57,241 nt of DNA from Aneurinibacillus terranovensis DSM 18919. GTDB lineage: Bacteria; Bacillota; Bacilli; Aneurinibacillales; Aneurinibacillaceae. Positions 34,273 through 43,996 of the stretch are shown here, piece by piece (position 1 is the first letter of the stretch; each line of letters opens with the position of its first letter). The notes under the pieces were generated by a model that saw nothing but the letters and a program-made list of their open reading frames with translations, was not told the DNA's origin and ran no database searches. Location of the stretch: contig NZ_KE387175.1 of NCBI RefSeq assembly GCF_000430625.1, positions 35,769 to 93,009 of the forward strand, in the 5' to 3' direction. The position numbers and the translations under genes were made by a program.

Positions 34273-35094
34273 CTAAATCCATGTACTAAGTAATACCAAA
34301 ATACCTACTACCCAACAATAGTACGCAAACGGGCGCATTGCATTGATTTCATGCGTCTTGAACCATCGCATTAAAATCCAAACACTTAGAAAAGCAAAAA
34401 TCCCGGACATCAAACCGCCAAGCAGAGACATTTGCAGCAAGCCATGCGTACCAGATTTTAAAATTTTAGGAATCTCAACTATGCTAGCTCCTGCAATGAT
34501 TGGAGTGGCTAACAACATAGAAAAACGCGCAGCCGCTTCATGCTTTAATCCCATCCAAAAACCGGCCGTCATACTAGATCCAGAACGAGAAAAGCCTGGG
34601 ATTAGGGCAAGCGATTGAAATAAGCCAATCATAACAGCTTGTCCAACGGTTAAATCCTCAATTTCTTTACTGCCTTTCGAACGAAGCCTCTCTCCGAAAA
34701 AAAGGAGAAAGCCGTTGATAATCAAAAAAATAGATGCACTGGTTACGTTACTGAATATATGTCGTAGCGGTTTTTCAAAGATAAGGCCTATCAAGGCTGC
34801 AGGTATTGTTGCAACAATAACCATGAACAAAACTTTTTTACTGCCGCTAAAAATAGATTTAATGATCTCAACCCACTCTTTCCAAAAAAACAAAAGCAAG
34901 GCAATCGCTGTTCCTAAATGAAGCATAACAACGTATGGCAGGAAATGTTCTTGGAGAAATTGCTGATCCAAATTCCAGTGAAACACATATGGTGTCAGCA
35001 CACCATGGGCTACACTACTAATTGGAAATAATTCGGTTATTCCTTGAATGATTGCAAAAATCAAAGTTTGAATAGTGTTCAAAATAAAATCCAA
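34273..35094 (-). CDS. uppP: undecaprenyl-diphosphatase, UppP/BacA family
   Basis: A 273-residue membrane protein with about eight helices. It has the two family motifs: QGITELFPISSVAHG near residue 18 and LIPGFSRSGSSMTAGF near residue 165 with the catalytic Ser and Arg. It removes a phosphate from undecaprenyl diphosphate to recycle the peptidoglycan lipid carrier. The first motif differs from the common LPVSSTGH, so this is a divergent branch and probably a second copy in the genome. The codon use is more AT-rich than in the cobalamin genes. Confidence 0.88.
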   Translation of the reverse strand: MDFILNTIQTLIFAIIQGITELFPISSVAHGVLTPYVFHWNLDQQFLQEHFLPYVVMLHLGTAIALLLFFWKEWVEIIKSIFSGSKKVLFMVIVATIPAALIGLIFEKPLRHIFSNVTSASIFLIINGFLLFFGERLRSKGSKEIEDLTVGQAVMIGLFQSLALIPGFSRSGSSMTAGFWMGLKHEAAARFSMLLATPIIAGASIVEIPKILKSGTHGLLQMSLLGGLMSGIFAFLSVWILMRWFKTHEINAMRPFAYYCWVVGILVLLSTWI

Positions 35095-35248
35095 CCTTTC
35101 GTTATATATTTAACAATAAAAAAATCTTATCACATTTTATCTTCCTAAAACTTTAAGACATTACTAAATAAATGTTAAGCTAATGCTTCAATCCAGTACA
35201 CCTTTATTAATATACGTTCTGCAAAAAAGAGATTATTGCGGGCAATTT

Positions 35249-35281
35249 AAAAAGCCGTTCCGTGTATGGAACGGCTTTTTA
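35249..35281. terminator. terminator of the secreted helical protein gene
   Basis: A 13-bp perfect stem (35249-35261 with 35268-35280) with a six-base loop and A/T runs on both sides, nine bases after the minus-strand stop. Confidence 0.87.
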
Positions 35282-35289
35282 GTTATCTC

Positions 35290-36210
35290 TTAATTCTGTG
35301 TTGTGGCAGCTGGTTGTACATTGATTGAATCAGCTGTAGTAGGCTGGGGAGCTGGAGTCGGAGCTGGTTCTGTAGTAGCCGAACCACTAATGATTACATT
35401 TAAAGCTGCCGTTACACTTTGCTTGGTTGTTAGAATTTGCTGCTTACTAGTTAAAATTTGTTGTTTTAATTCAACGATTTGGTTAAGCGCGGTGGCAGCT
35501 GCGGCATAGTTTTTTGCTTTCATTGCTTGACGGAACGTATCCCATTGGGATTTCTTTTTAGCTTCTAATGGTTTAATAGAAGCCCATTGATTTTTTTCCT
35601 GTACCCATAAGGTATGTATAGAGGCAAAAGATTGTTTGTTATCGCTAACCCCATCTTTTCGAGAAGCCAAAACTTGTTGATATTGGCTTCTTAAAGCTTT
35701 TAATTGATTGTTGTCATCCTTAATTTTAGCCTGAATGGCAGCAAGTGCAGTTTTATCTTTGCTTTTTTTGGCTGCCTTTGCTAAATCGTATTGAGCTTTT
35801 AGGTCATCACGAATGCTCTTTCCTTGCTGAGCTAAAGATTGAAGCTGAGTTTTTATAGCAGAATGGTCGTCTTTGTGAGCAGCCTTCTGCCCTTTGAGTA
35901 AATCTTCATTTTTTGTTGTTTGAGCCTTCAATTGGGTATCCATTTGTTTGTCTTGCTGGCGAAGTTGAACAATTTGGGCATAAATTTGTTTAATGGCTTG
36001 AACTTGTGGGTTAACTGTTTTACCAGCTTTCGGCAGAGTTACTGTAATTGGGGGGGCAGGAGTGGTTGCACCATCAGCAGTAGATACATCAGAAGTAATG
36101 ATTGTAGTTGCATTATTAACCGCTGTTCCGTTCGTTGAATCAGCAAATACAGAAGAAGATAACACGGATAAAGACGCAAATACAGCAAAAGCCACTACTT
36201 TCTTTTTCAT
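35290..36210 (-). CDS. secreted helical (coiled-coil) protein, function unknown
   Basis: A 306-residue protein. A signal peptide (1-23) ends at SSVFA. Residues 24-65 are Thr/Ala/Pro-rich. Residues about 66-270 are almost pure helix with heptad-like Leu/Ile and many Gln, Lys and Asp, and no Cys. The C-terminus (275-306) is again Pro/Thr-rich. No catalytic or cell-wall-anchoring motif is visible. I do not recognise the family. ATG at 36208-36210 follows a GGGAGGAAAGC site. It is monocistronic with its own terminator. Confidence 0.75.
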   Translation of the reverse strand: MKKKVVAFAVFASLSVLSSSVFADSTNGTAVNNATTIITSDVSTADGATTPAPPITVTLPKAGKTVNPQVQAIKQIYAQIVQLRQQDKQMDTQLKAQTTKNEDLLKGQKAAHKDDHSAIKTQLQSLAQQGKSIRDDLKAQYDLAKAAKKSKDKTALAAIQAKIKDDNNQLKALRSQYQQVLASRKDGVSDNKQSFASIHTLWVQEKNQWASIKPLEAKKKSQWDTFRQAMKAKNYAAAATALNQIVELKQQILTSKQQILTTKQSVTAALNVIISGSATTEPAPTPAPQPTTADSINVQPAATTQN

Positions 36211-36403
36211 TTTGCTTTCCTCCCATATATTTCATTTTTGGTTTAAACCTTTTGATGCCTTTACTTTATATGTATTACGTGTCTACTATAAGTCGAAAAG
36301 ATTAATTTACTATTAGAATTAGATTTATTTATGATTAAAGACCTGCATAGGGGTAGCTGCACTTTCGCCAGGCTGCGGATTTTGTCTCTAAATTGTTTAT
36401 TTG

Positions 36404-36458
36404 TACTTTACAAAAGTAAGTTAATAATTTATTATAATTGTATATAGTAAGTAACTAT
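36404..36458 (+). promoter_or_regulatory. doxX promoter region with two palindromes
   Basis: TATAAT at 36433-36438 is a good -10 box. A TACTTT/AAAGTA palindrome (36404-36418) covers the -35 region and an ATAGT/ACTAT palindrome (36444-36458) covers the expected start site. Related DoxX genes in Bacillus (catD, mhqP) are controlled by quinone-sensing repressors; an analogous repressor is plausible but unproven. Confidence 0.4.
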
Positions 36459-36486
36459 TCAAAAATAGATTTAGGAGGGCAAAAAG

Positions 36487-36873
36487 ATGATCAATCTTGG
36501 ACTTTTACTTATTCGTTTGGTCATAGGGTTAACATTTATGGGGCACGGTGCACAAAAATTGTTTGGTTGGTTTGGCGGATATGGGTTAAAAGGAACCGGA
36601 GGATGGTTGGAATCCATCGGAGTGAAACCAGGTGTATTGATGGCCTTTTTGGCTGGAGCAGGTGAACTGGTCGGAGGGATTTTGTTTGCTGCCGGAGTCT
36701 TGACTCCAGTTGGTGCTTTTCTCATTGTCGTAACGATGTTAGTCGCTATCTTTACGGTTCACGGAAAAAATGGATATTGGGCAACCGAAAACGGTTTTGA
36801 ATATAACCTTATTTTGATTGCCGTTGCCATTGGCGTGGCTCTCATTGGCCCTGGGGCTTATATTCTTTTTTAA
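36487..36873 (+). CDS. DoxX family membrane protein
   Basis: A 128-residue protein with four transmembrane helices; [29 protein letters not shown] is the family start and EFLLEN-like [19 protein letters not shown] ends it. DoxX proteins of the CatD/MhqP type accompany quinone or catechol detoxification. ATG at 36487 follows TAGGAGGG. It is monocistronic and followed by a strong terminator. Confidence 0.88.
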   Translation: MINLGLLLIRLVIGLTFMGHGAQKLFGWFGGYGLKGTGGWLESIGVKPGVLMAFLAGAGELVGGILFAAGVLTPVGAFLIVVTMLVAIFTVHGKNGYWATENGFEYNLILIAVAIGVALIGPGAYILF

Positions 36874-36905
36874 TTCATACCCGGTAATGATGGCCAGCAC
36901 ATGAG

Positions 36906-36950
36906 AAAAACCCGGAAGGCGGAGAAATGTAGCCGTCTTCCGGGTTTTTT
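36906..36950. terminator. terminator between doxX and lacI
   Basis: A 13-bp perfect outer stem (36906-36918 with 36937-36949) with A- and T-runs on both sides, between convergent genes. Confidence 0.88.
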
Positions 36951-37027
36951 CCGTATGTTTCGTTATTTCGCACGAACGGCATACATAGCAGCCGCTCCAT
37001 CCACTCTTTGCTCGTTACTCTCTTCAA

Positions 37028-38032
37028 TTAATGGATGACGGGCGGCTTCGTAGAACCTCGATAAATCATTTCCGGTAATAACACAACTCGTCTCTTCATG
37101 TTTGTCGCGCCTTCAATTCTCTGTACTAATAAATCCATGACCTGGCGACCCATTTCTTCAATCGGTTGAGCCACGGACGTTAGCGGGGGATTAACGCTTG
37201 TTGCAAGAATTGTGTTATCGAATCCAATAATCGACAAATCATCTGGAAAAGTAAGGCCGTATTCTCGCGCCGCCTGCATGACGCCCACGGCTAATAAATC
37301 ATTACATGCAAAAATCGCAGTAGGCCGTTCTGTAATCGTAAGCATTTCCCGAGCTTGTTGTTTGCCTCCTTCAATGGTCGAATCACAGACATAGATGAAA
37401 CGTTCGTCCAAGTCCAGACCAGCATCGGTCAACGCCTGTCGATAGCCTCGAATCCGTTCCTTGCTACTTCGCGCATTCTCTGCAAAAACTGCAATTCTTT
37501 TATGGCCTAAGGATATTAAATGTTCAGTGACTTTATATCCCCCCAGATAGTCATCCACGGTTACACTATCGGCGGCAAGCGATGGAATATCCTGCGAAAT
37601 GACAGCAATCGGAAACTTCTCATCGACTAATTGCTTTAAAATCTCATCATTGTTAAAACCGGCTGCCAGAATAATGCCATCCACGCTTTTTTGCCGTAAA
37701 AGAGCAATATACTTCGCTTCCTTATTAGAATCATTATCGGTACTGCATAGGACAATGCTAAAACCTAATTCATGCCCTCGATTCTCCACACTTCTAGCAA
37801 TTTCCGCAAAGAAAGGGTTTGCAAGGTCGGGGATAAGCAAGCCAATTGTATACGTACGTTTTCCCGTGAGTGCAGACGCCACGATACTGGGTCGGTAGCC
37901 AAGTCTGTCCATCACGTCCATCACTTTTTTTCTCGTTTTATCACTGATTCTTCCGGTATTATTAATAACCTTCGAAACCGTAGCAATAGAGACTTCGGCT
38001 TCCCTTGCAACATCATAAATCGTTGGTTTCAT
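37028..38032 (-). CDS. LacI-family transcriptional regulator of the iol island
   Basis: A 334-residue repressor. The HTH TIYDVAREAEVSIATVSKVINN is at 3-24, followed by the hinge helix and a periplasmic-binding-protein-like sensor domain (about 60-330) with TIGLLIPDLANPFFAEIA and IIGFDN. It lies at the downstream end of the inositol island. TAAGCGCTTA-like palindromes stand before four iol units, so it is the likely inositol-responsive regulator. B. subtilis uses a DeoR-type IolR instead. A truncated paralogue lies at 41108-41404. Confidence 0.9.
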   Translation of the reverse strand: MKPTIYDVAREAEVSIATVSKVINNTGRISDKTRKKVMDVMDRLGYRPSIVASALTGKRTYTIGLLIPDLANPFFAEIARSVENRGHELGFSIVLCSTDNDSNKEAKYIALLRQKSVDGIILAAGFNNDEILKQLVDEKFPIAVISQDIPSLAADSVTVDDYLGGYKVTEHLISLGHKRIAVFAENARSSKERIRGYRQALTDAGLDLDERFIYVCDSTIEGGKQQAREMLTITERPTAIFACNDLLAVGVMQAAREYGLTFPDDLSIIGFDNTILATSVNPPLTSVAQPIEEMGRQVMDLLVQRIEGATNMKRRVVLLPEMIYRGSTKPPVIH

Positions 38033-38133
38033 CTCACACCACTTTTTACATTAGGATACGGGGAAAAGCCCCAGATTACCTCTCTATTATAACTGGTTAT
38101 GAGAAGTTCTTCCATGCACCGGCTTTATATAAA

Positions 38134-38286
38134 TTAAGGCGGTTCATTCACATATTCTAAAGCTATAAAGGCACCCCAAATCACTATAACTATAAAAATG
38201 GTAGGGGCTATTTTTTGCCGAATTTCATAGATGAAGATGAACAATCCCTTCACAAACCAAATGATAAAGAAGCTAATGATGTTCAT
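38134..38286 (-). CDS. possible small membrane protein of 50 residues
   Basis: ATG at 38284-38286 opens a frame of 50 codons with two hydrophobic stretches (about 3-19 and 27-43) parted by YEIRQK. It would be a two-helix hairpin membrane peptide. No ribosome site is evident, which lowers confidence. It lies downstream of the chemoreceptor gene on the same strand. The rest of 38033-38344 shows nothing. Confidence 0.35.
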   Translation of the reverse strand: MNIISFFIIWFVKGLFIFIYEIRQKIAPTIFIVIVIWGAFIALEYVNEPP

Positions 38287-38344
38287 CTACATAGACACAG
38301 GGAAAGAACATTCCCGGATCTAAAACAGTTGAATACACAGTCGT

Positions 38345-40033
38345 TTATATTTTGAAATTTCCTACCATCATTTGCAACTCTCCTGCCATTTTAGATAAAG
38401 ACAAGGCAGAGGCAGAGATTTCTGTCATAGAAGATAATTGTTCTTCAGTTGAAGCTGCCACATTTTGCGAATTGGTTGATACTTCTTTTGCAATCTGCGT
38501 CATTTCTGTCACAGAAGATGCCACCTGTTTGGAACCGGCCGATATATGTTGGGCTGTGGCTGAAATCTCTTGAATTTGCTGGGTAATTTGTTTCATGGAA
38601 TCTAAAATAAGATTAAATTTTTCTTCGGATTCATAAGCAACATCCATACCGACTTGGACTTCATTTTTTACATGACTCATCGCTTGAACAGAGCGTTGGG
38701 TATCCCTTTGAATTTCTTGGATGAGTTCGACAATTTGTTTGGCGGAGATATTTGACTCTTCAGCTAATTTACGAACTTCATCGGCAACCACAACAAAACC
38801 CCGCCCATATTCCCCCGCACGAGCTGCTTCAATCGCTGCATTCAAAGCCAATAGATTGGTTTGGCTTGCAATCCCCGTAATGGTATCTACAATCTTCACA
38901 ATTTCCTCGGAACGTTGTTGCAGAGATTGGATAGTCATATCTGTTTCAGAAACCGATTGATGAATAGAATTCATTTGAGCCAAAGTTTTTTCAACGGATT
39001 CCCCACCTTCCTCTGCTTGTTTCATCGTATGAATAGATGCACCTGATATCATAGAGGCATTTTCGGACATATGCTGAACACCTTGCGTAATCTCACTCAA
39101 GGATTTGGAACTTTGTTCTACTCCCTGTGTTTGGCTTTCTGAACCACTGGCGATTTCTTGAATAGAAGCTGCAATTTGTTCTGCTGCCTTGCTCGAATGT
39201 TCGGCACTTGCTGTTAATTCTTTCGATAAGGAAGCCACATGTTCAGCACTAAAACTAATTTCTAAGATAAGCTCACGCAGATTTTTGGCCATTTTATTAA
39301 AAGAACGGGCTAAATTCCCGATTTCATCCCGCTTTTTAATTTGAATGTCTTCAATAGACAAGTCACCCGAAGCAATTCGTTCCGCCTCTTTTGCCATGGA
39401 AACAATGGGCTTAGATATGGATCTTGAGATCAAGTAACCTGTTAAAATAGCTAACATGAACGCAATAACACTGATGAATAGAATGGTCATAGCAATTTTA
39501 TTCACCGTTTCCGTGTTTTTTTTCGAGCCTTCGTCCATTAATTTTTGTTCATCATTTGCAATCATAAAGGATTGTATTGTCATTTCTTGATTAATCGGAT
39601 CAACCTTTGAATTTAGTAACAGGATTGCTTCAACACGATTGGTTTTAAGTGTTCCAACGGCTTGTTGTGCGTTTTTCTGGTATTGACGGTTTAATTCCTC
39701 TATTTTTCTAAATCCCTGCATATTAACATCTTCTTTTGTCAATGTTAATGCTTGACTGACATGTTTATTTAGGTTTTCACTGTTTTCTTGAAAACTTAGC
39801 AAATCAATTTGGCTGGGCATTAAGAGATACTCAGTTAAAGACTTTTCCTCTTGAGCAATATCATATTGAATATCTTTTGCAAGACTTAAAATATGTGCCC
39901 GTCTATCTACTAGATCGGAATAAGAGGCATTTATTTTTTTAATATAGGAATAAGAAATACCATTGATAATCTCGAGAATAATTGTAATGGCGAAAAATCC
40001 ACTGATTAATTTTTTCTTTACAGTTAACTTCAT
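38345..40033 (-). CDS. methyl-accepting chemotaxis protein
   Basis: A 562-residue transducer. TM1 is about 9-30, an extracellular four-helix-bundle ligand domain about 31-185, TM2 about 187-208, HAMP about 209-262, and a cytoplasmic signalling domain of two long helices. The hairpin tip is [24 protein letters not shown], followed by [17 protein letters not shown]. It sits between iolJ and lacI on the same strand. Position suggests a receptor for inositol or a related compound; the ligand is not shown by sequence. Confidence 0.9.
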   Translation of the reverse strand: MKLTVKKKLISGFFAITIILEIINGISYSYIKKINASYSDLVDRRAHILSLAKDIQYDIAQEEKSLTEYLLMPSQIDLLSFQENSENLNKHVSQALTLTKEDVNMQGFRKIEELNRQYQKNAQQAVGTLKTNRVEAILLLNSKVDPINQEMTIQSFMIANDEQKLMDEGSKKNTETVNKIAMTILFISVIAFMLAILTGYLISRSISKPIVSMAKEAERIASGDLSIEDIQIKKRDEIGNLARSFNKMAKNLRELILEISFSAEHVASLSKELTASAEHSSKAAEQIAASIQEIASGSESQTQGVEQSSKSLSEITQGVQHMSENASMISGASIHTMKQAEEGGESVEKTLAQMNSIHQSVSETDMTIQSLQQRSEEIVKIVDTITGIASQTNLLALNAAIEAARAGEYGRGFVVVADEVRKLAEESNISAKQIVELIQEIQRDTQRSVQAMSHVKNEVQVGMDVAYESEEKFNLILDSMKQITQQIQEISATAQHISAGSKQVASSVTEMTQIAKEVSTNSQNVAASTEEQLSSMTEISASALSLSKMAGELQMMVGNFKI

Positions 40034-40192
40034 ATAGCTACCTCATTGAACTAATTTTGAAAAAGCTTTAAAGATGATTCGTTTCTTCCTATGAATAATA
40101 CATTGTTTCGTATCTCCCTATCTTCATGAATGACACCCCCCATCTAGTGGATTACCATCGGATGGGGGAGATCGATAAGTATCTAAAATTTT

Positions 40193-41080
40193 CTATAACT
40201 CTAGTGGAATTAAACCGAATGCTTTTTGAGAGCAGCCGAATTCACGCATTTTCCTTTTCACCGTTACTTTTACCGCTTCTCTTGCAGGGCCTAAATATTT
40301 TCGCGGGTCATAATCCGTTGAATTTTCTGATAGGAAACGGCGTATCGTTTCCGTACAAGCCAGTTGGTTTTCTGTATTCACGTTGATTTTGGCGGTACCT
40401 AAAGAAATAGCTCGTTGAATATCCTGGGTAGGAATACCAGTACCGCCATGTAGTACAAGGGGAACACCTGTTAATTTCCCGATTTTCTCCATTTGGGAGA
40501 ATCCCAGCCGTGGCTCCCCTTTATAGGGTCCATGAACCGAACCTAATGCCGGTGCGATGCAGTCTACCCCTGTTTCTTGGACTAATCGAACACACTCTTC
40601 CGGAATGGCATACATTGCGTCCGCTTCATCCACAATTAAATCATCTTCTTGTCCACCGATTCGCCCTAACTCTGCTTCCACGGAAACCCCTAAAACCTTC
40701 GCAATCTCCACCACTTTTTTCGTTGTGGCGATATTCTGTTCCAAAGGGTGGTGTGAAGCATCAATCATCACCGAAGAAAATCCGGCATCCATGGCTTGAA
40801 TACACATTTCCGGCGAGGAACCATGATCCAAATGCAACGCAACAGGAACGCTGACCTTTAATTCTTCGATAAGTGCACGGACCATCAATGACACGACTTT
40901 CAATCCCCCCAAATAGGGAATATACCCCGGACTGACAGCAAGGATCACGGGAGATTCTTCTTCCTGTGCCGCCTGCAAGATCGCTTGGGCAAATTCGAGA
41001 TTATTGACGTTAAAATGACCTATCGCATATTTGTTTTCTAAGGCCTGTTTTAACATCTCTTTCATTGAGACAAAAGGCAT
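40193..41080 (-). CDS. iolJ: 6-phospho-5-dehydro-2-deoxy-D-gluconate aldolase
   Basis: A 295-residue class II aldolase. Zinc ligands and phosphate site are visible: [31 protein letters not shown] and [12 protein letters not shown]. It cleaves the phosphorylated inositol product (DKGP) to dihydroxyacetone phosphate and malonic semialdehyde. Class II fructose-bisphosphate aldolases look alike; the neighbouring iol genes decide for IolJ. ATG follows GGAAGTGAGG. Confidence 0.88.
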   Translation of the reverse strand: MPFVSMKEMLKQALENKYAIGHFNVNNLEFAQAILQAAQEEESPVILAVSPGYIPYLGGLKVVSLMVRALIEELKVSVPVALHLDHGSSPEMCIQAMDAGFSSVMIDASHHPLEQNIATTKKVVEIAKVLGVSVEAELGRIGGQEDDLIVDEADAMYAIPEECVRLVQETGVDCIAPALGSVHGPYKGEPRLGFSQMEKIGKLTGVPLVLHGGTGIPTQDIQRAISLGTAKINVNTENQLACTETIRRFLSENSTDYDPRKYLGPAREAVKVTVKRKMREFGCSQKAFGLIPLEL

Positions 41081-41107
41081 TTATCCTCACTTCCTTATCA
41101 GTGCAAA

Positions 41108-41404
41108 TTAAACCCACACTCGCTCTTTGGAGACAAACGCTTGGGTTGAACTCCGTAAAACCAATTCCGGCAGTAAGACAACCCGCCTTTTCATCGTGCA
41201 TACTCCTTCAATCCGTTGGATCAATAAATCAACCACCTGATGTCCCATATCCCGGATCGGTTGAGATACGGTGGTTAAAGGAGGTTCGACGCTTTTCGCT
41301 AAATTGGTATTGTCAAATCCAACAAGGGATAAATCATCGGGAATCGTCAGTGTAGCAATAGAGACGCCTGCTTCTCGGGCCACATCGTAAATGGTTGGTT
41401 TCAT
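41108..41404 (-). pseudogene. internally deleted LacI-family paralogue
   Basis: A 98-residue frame that joins the first about 19 residues of a LacI protein (MKPTIYDVAREAGVSIAT) directly to the last about 80 (LTIPDDLSLVGFDN and QRIEGVCTMKRRVVLLPE). Compared with the intact paralogue at 37028-38032, about 245 residues are missing in frame: half of the recognition helix, the hinge and most of the sensor domain. It cannot be a normal repressor. ATG at 41402-41404 still has a GTGGAG site, so a peptide may be made. Confidence 0.85.
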
Positions 41405-41463
41405 TCTCCACATCCTTTAGGTATAGGAATACCAGGGGAAACCCCCGGTTTTAGAAAAGGCGA

Positions 41464-42924
41464 TTACCAACGAGCGGTCACCATTTTCTTTCTAGTGTAG
41501 AATTCGACACCATCCGAACCATTGGTATGAAGATCCCCATAGAAGGAATTTTTCCAACCGGAGAACGGGAAAAACGCCATCGGTGCAGGAACGCCCAAGT
41601 TCACTCCTAACATACCGGCATCGATCGTTTCGCGGAATTGACGAACGTTGCTACCATTCTGGGTAAAAATACAAGCCCCATTCGCAAATTCGGATTGATT
41701 GGTCAACTCAATAGCTTCCTCCAGCGTGTTCACACGAACAACGGATAAGACGGGGGCAAAAATTTCGTCTTTCCAAATTTTCATGTCGGTGGAAACTTGG
41801 TCAAAGATCGTGGGTCCGACAAAATATCCTTTTCCATTTGTCGCTGCATCTTGACGTCCATCGCGTAACAAGATCGCTCCTTCATTTTTACCGATCTCAA
41901 TATATTTCACAGTTCTTTCTTTATTGCTGTCCCGAATCACAGGACCAAGAAAGACTCCTTCTTCCAGTCCGTCCCCGATTTGAAGTTCATCTGCCGCTTG
42001 TACTAGCTTGTCAACAAGCTGATCCCCAATGTCTCCAACCGCCACGACGACGGAGCAAGCCATGCATCGTTCACCGGCGGAACCAAATGCGGCGTTTATG
42101 ATTTGATTTACAGCGTCATCCAAATTGGCATCCGGCATCACAATGGAGTGGTTTTTCGCTCCCGACAAAGCTTGCACACGCTTGCCATAAGCCGCACCAG
42201 TTTTATAGATATATTCCGCAACCGGTTGAGATCCCACAAACGAGATAGCTTTCACATCGCGATGCTCCAACAATCCGTTTACCACATCGTGAGCCCCATG
42301 AACGATATTCAGAACGCCATCCGGCAATCCAGCTTCTTTGAACAGTTCAGCCAGGCGAACCGCCAATAGAGGAGTCCGCTCGGAAGGCTTTAAAACAAAG
42401 GTATTTCCGCAGGCAATGGCTAATGGAAACATCCAGCAAGGAACCATCATCGGAAAGTTAAATGGCGTGATTCCCCCTACGACTCCAATCGGATAGCGAT
42501 ACATCCCGGATTCCACATTCGTTGCAATATCCGGCAATTGTTTCCCCATCATGAGGGTAGGAGCGCCTGCTGCAAACTCCACACACTCAATCCCGCGTAG
42601 CACTTCTCCATAGGCTTCTCCGTAGCTTTTCCCGTTTTCCAGTGTAACCAGGCGAGCAAGTTCTTCCCAATGCTCCACCAATAGCTGTTGATACTTGAAC
42701 AGGATGCGGGCTCTGCGAGGTACAGCAGTCCGGCTCCAGGTTTTAAAAGTTTCCTTGGCTGCTTGAACGGCTTGATTTAAATCGTCCTTCAAAGAAATCG
42801 GAACATATGCAAGGATTTCCTCAGTTGCCGGGTTATAAACTGGATCCAATTTTCCGGAAGTGGATTCTACCCATTGTCCGCCAATAAAGTTTTTCAAGGT
42901 TTGTATTGTAGTTGTAGATGTCAT
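41464..42924 (-). CDS. iolA: methylmalonate-semialdehyde dehydrogenase (CoA acylating)
   Basis: A 486-residue aldehyde dehydrogenase of the MMSDH group. NAD fold [37 protein letters not shown] and the catalytic Cys in [17 protein letters not shown] are visible. It turns malonic or methylmalonic semialdehyde into acetyl- or propionyl-CoA, the last iol step. Length equals B. subtilis IolA (487). Confidence 0.95.
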   Translation of the reverse strand: MTSTTTIQTLKNFIGGQWVESTSGKLDPVYNPATEEILAYVPISLKDDLNQAVQAAKETFKTWSRTAVPRRARILFKYQQLLVEHWEELARLVTLENGKSYGEAYGEVLRGIECVEFAAGAPTLMMGKQLPDIATNVESGMYRYPIGVVGGITPFNFPMMVPCWMFPLAIACGNTFVLKPSERTPLLAVRLAELFKEAGLPDGVLNIVHGAHDVVNGLLEHRDVKAISFVGSQPVAEYIYKTGAAYGKRVQALSGAKNHSIVMPDANLDDAVNQIINAAFGSAGERCMACSVVVAVGDIGDQLVDKLVQAADELQIGDGLEEGVFLGPVIRDSNKERTVKYIEIGKNEGAILLRDGRQDAATNGKGYFVGPTIFDQVSTDMKIWKDEIFAPVLSVVRVNTLEEAIELTNQSEFANGACIFTQNGSNVRQFRETIDAGMLGVNLGVPAPMAFFPFSGWKNSFYGDLHTNGSDGVEFYTRKKMVTARW

Positions 42925-42961
42925 GATCTAAAATCTCCTCTCTGATTTTCATTTTTAATGA

Positions 42962-43972
42962 TTAAATCGTGACAATTTCTCCGTTTTTGCACTTTTCCAT
43001 ATAGCTTTTGATTTGTTCCACTGTCGGCATCGCATCAGAACAGCTGTGGCTAGAAATAACAATCGATGCGGAAGCACTGCCGAATTCCATCGCTTTGTCG
43101 ACACTCCAACCCTGCATTAGGCCATAGATGAGAGCGGATGCATAAGAATCACCTGCTCCAAAGGTTTTCAGGACTTTCGCGGGGAAGATAGTTCCCGGAT
43201 AGATCTTTCCATCCTTCGTATAGCCAGCCGATCCGTCTTTTCCGTGTTTAATTACTACTAGCTTCGCGTGATAATCAAACCATTTCTTCGCAGTAACCGT
43301 ATCATCCCGGTTGGGATTGTGATCAAAGCATTCCATTATATCGAATTCTTCCCGAGTTCCAATAATCACGTCGCATTTTTCTGCCGCTAGATTGTAGTAC
43401 ACCGCCGTTTCCTCCGGAGAAGTCCAGGTATATGGGCGGTAGTCGATATCAAAGAAGACAACGACATCATGCTTTCTCGCATAATCCAAGGCGACAAAAA
43501 TGGCTTCGCGGGATGGGCTTTTCGCCAGGGCGGTTCCGGAAATGAGGAGGGCTTTCGAATTTTTGATATATTCTTCTGAGACATCCTTCGATTCCAACTT
43601 CAAGTCAGCCACATTATCACGGTACATCAAAATGCTGCAATCCGTTGGGCTTTTGATTTCCGTAAAGGCAAGCCCGGTTACCGCGCCCGATTGATCTGTA
43701 ACGACGTTAGAAATATCAATTTGATTCTTATTCAAATAGTTTCGGATGAATCGTCCCATCTGGTCGTCCGCGACTCGACCAATGAATCCGGCCTTTTTCC
43801 CTAATCGAGCCACCCCAATGGCGATATTGGCAGGTGAGCCGCCTACATATTTGGTGAAGGTCATCGTTTCTTCCATTGGACGATTCGTTTCATTGGCATT
43901 CAAGTCGATGCATAATCGTCCAATCGCGATCAAATCAGTTGGTTTTGCTGTATCAAATCGTAAAGGATTCAT
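42962..43972 (-). CDS. iolC: 5-dehydro-2-deoxygluconokinase
   Basis: A 336-residue PfkB-family sugar kinase. The C-terminal signature FGAGDSYASALIYGL with catalytic Asp and the N-terminal YVGGSPANIAIGVARLG are clear. It phosphorylates 5-dehydro-2-deoxygluconate, product of IolB, giving the substrate of IolJ. It starts 24 bases after iolB and precedes iolA with a 37-base gap. Confidence 0.94.
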   Translation of the reverse strand: MNPLRFDTAKPTDLIAIGRLCIDLNANETNRPMEETMTFTKYVGGSPANIAIGVARLGKKAGFIGRVADDQMGRFIRNYLNKNQIDISNVVTDQSGAVTGLAFTEIKSPTDCSILMYRDNVADLKLESKDVSEEYIKNSKALLISGTALAKSPSREAIFVALDYARKHDVVVFFDIDYRPYTWTSPEETAVYYNLAAEKCDVIIGTREEFDIMECFDHNPNRDDTVTAKKWFDYHAKLVVIKHGKDGSAGYTKDGKIYPGTIFPAKVLKTFGAGDSYASALIYGLMQGWSVDKAMEFGSASASIVISSHSCSDAMPTVEQIKSYMEKCKNGEIVTI

Positions 43973-43996
43973 CGTTCTATCTCCCTCTTTTTTAAA

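Noticed and set aside
36960-37027. Open minus-strand stretch after the lacI stop reading like a protein end (VDGAAAMYAVRAK)
   Set aside because: Too short, no start, and no neighbour supports it.
40136-40171. GC-rich hairpin between iolJ and the chemoreceptor gene
   Set aside because: The stem is there, but no T-run or ribosome-site overlap follows on the minus strand, so no role can be assigned.
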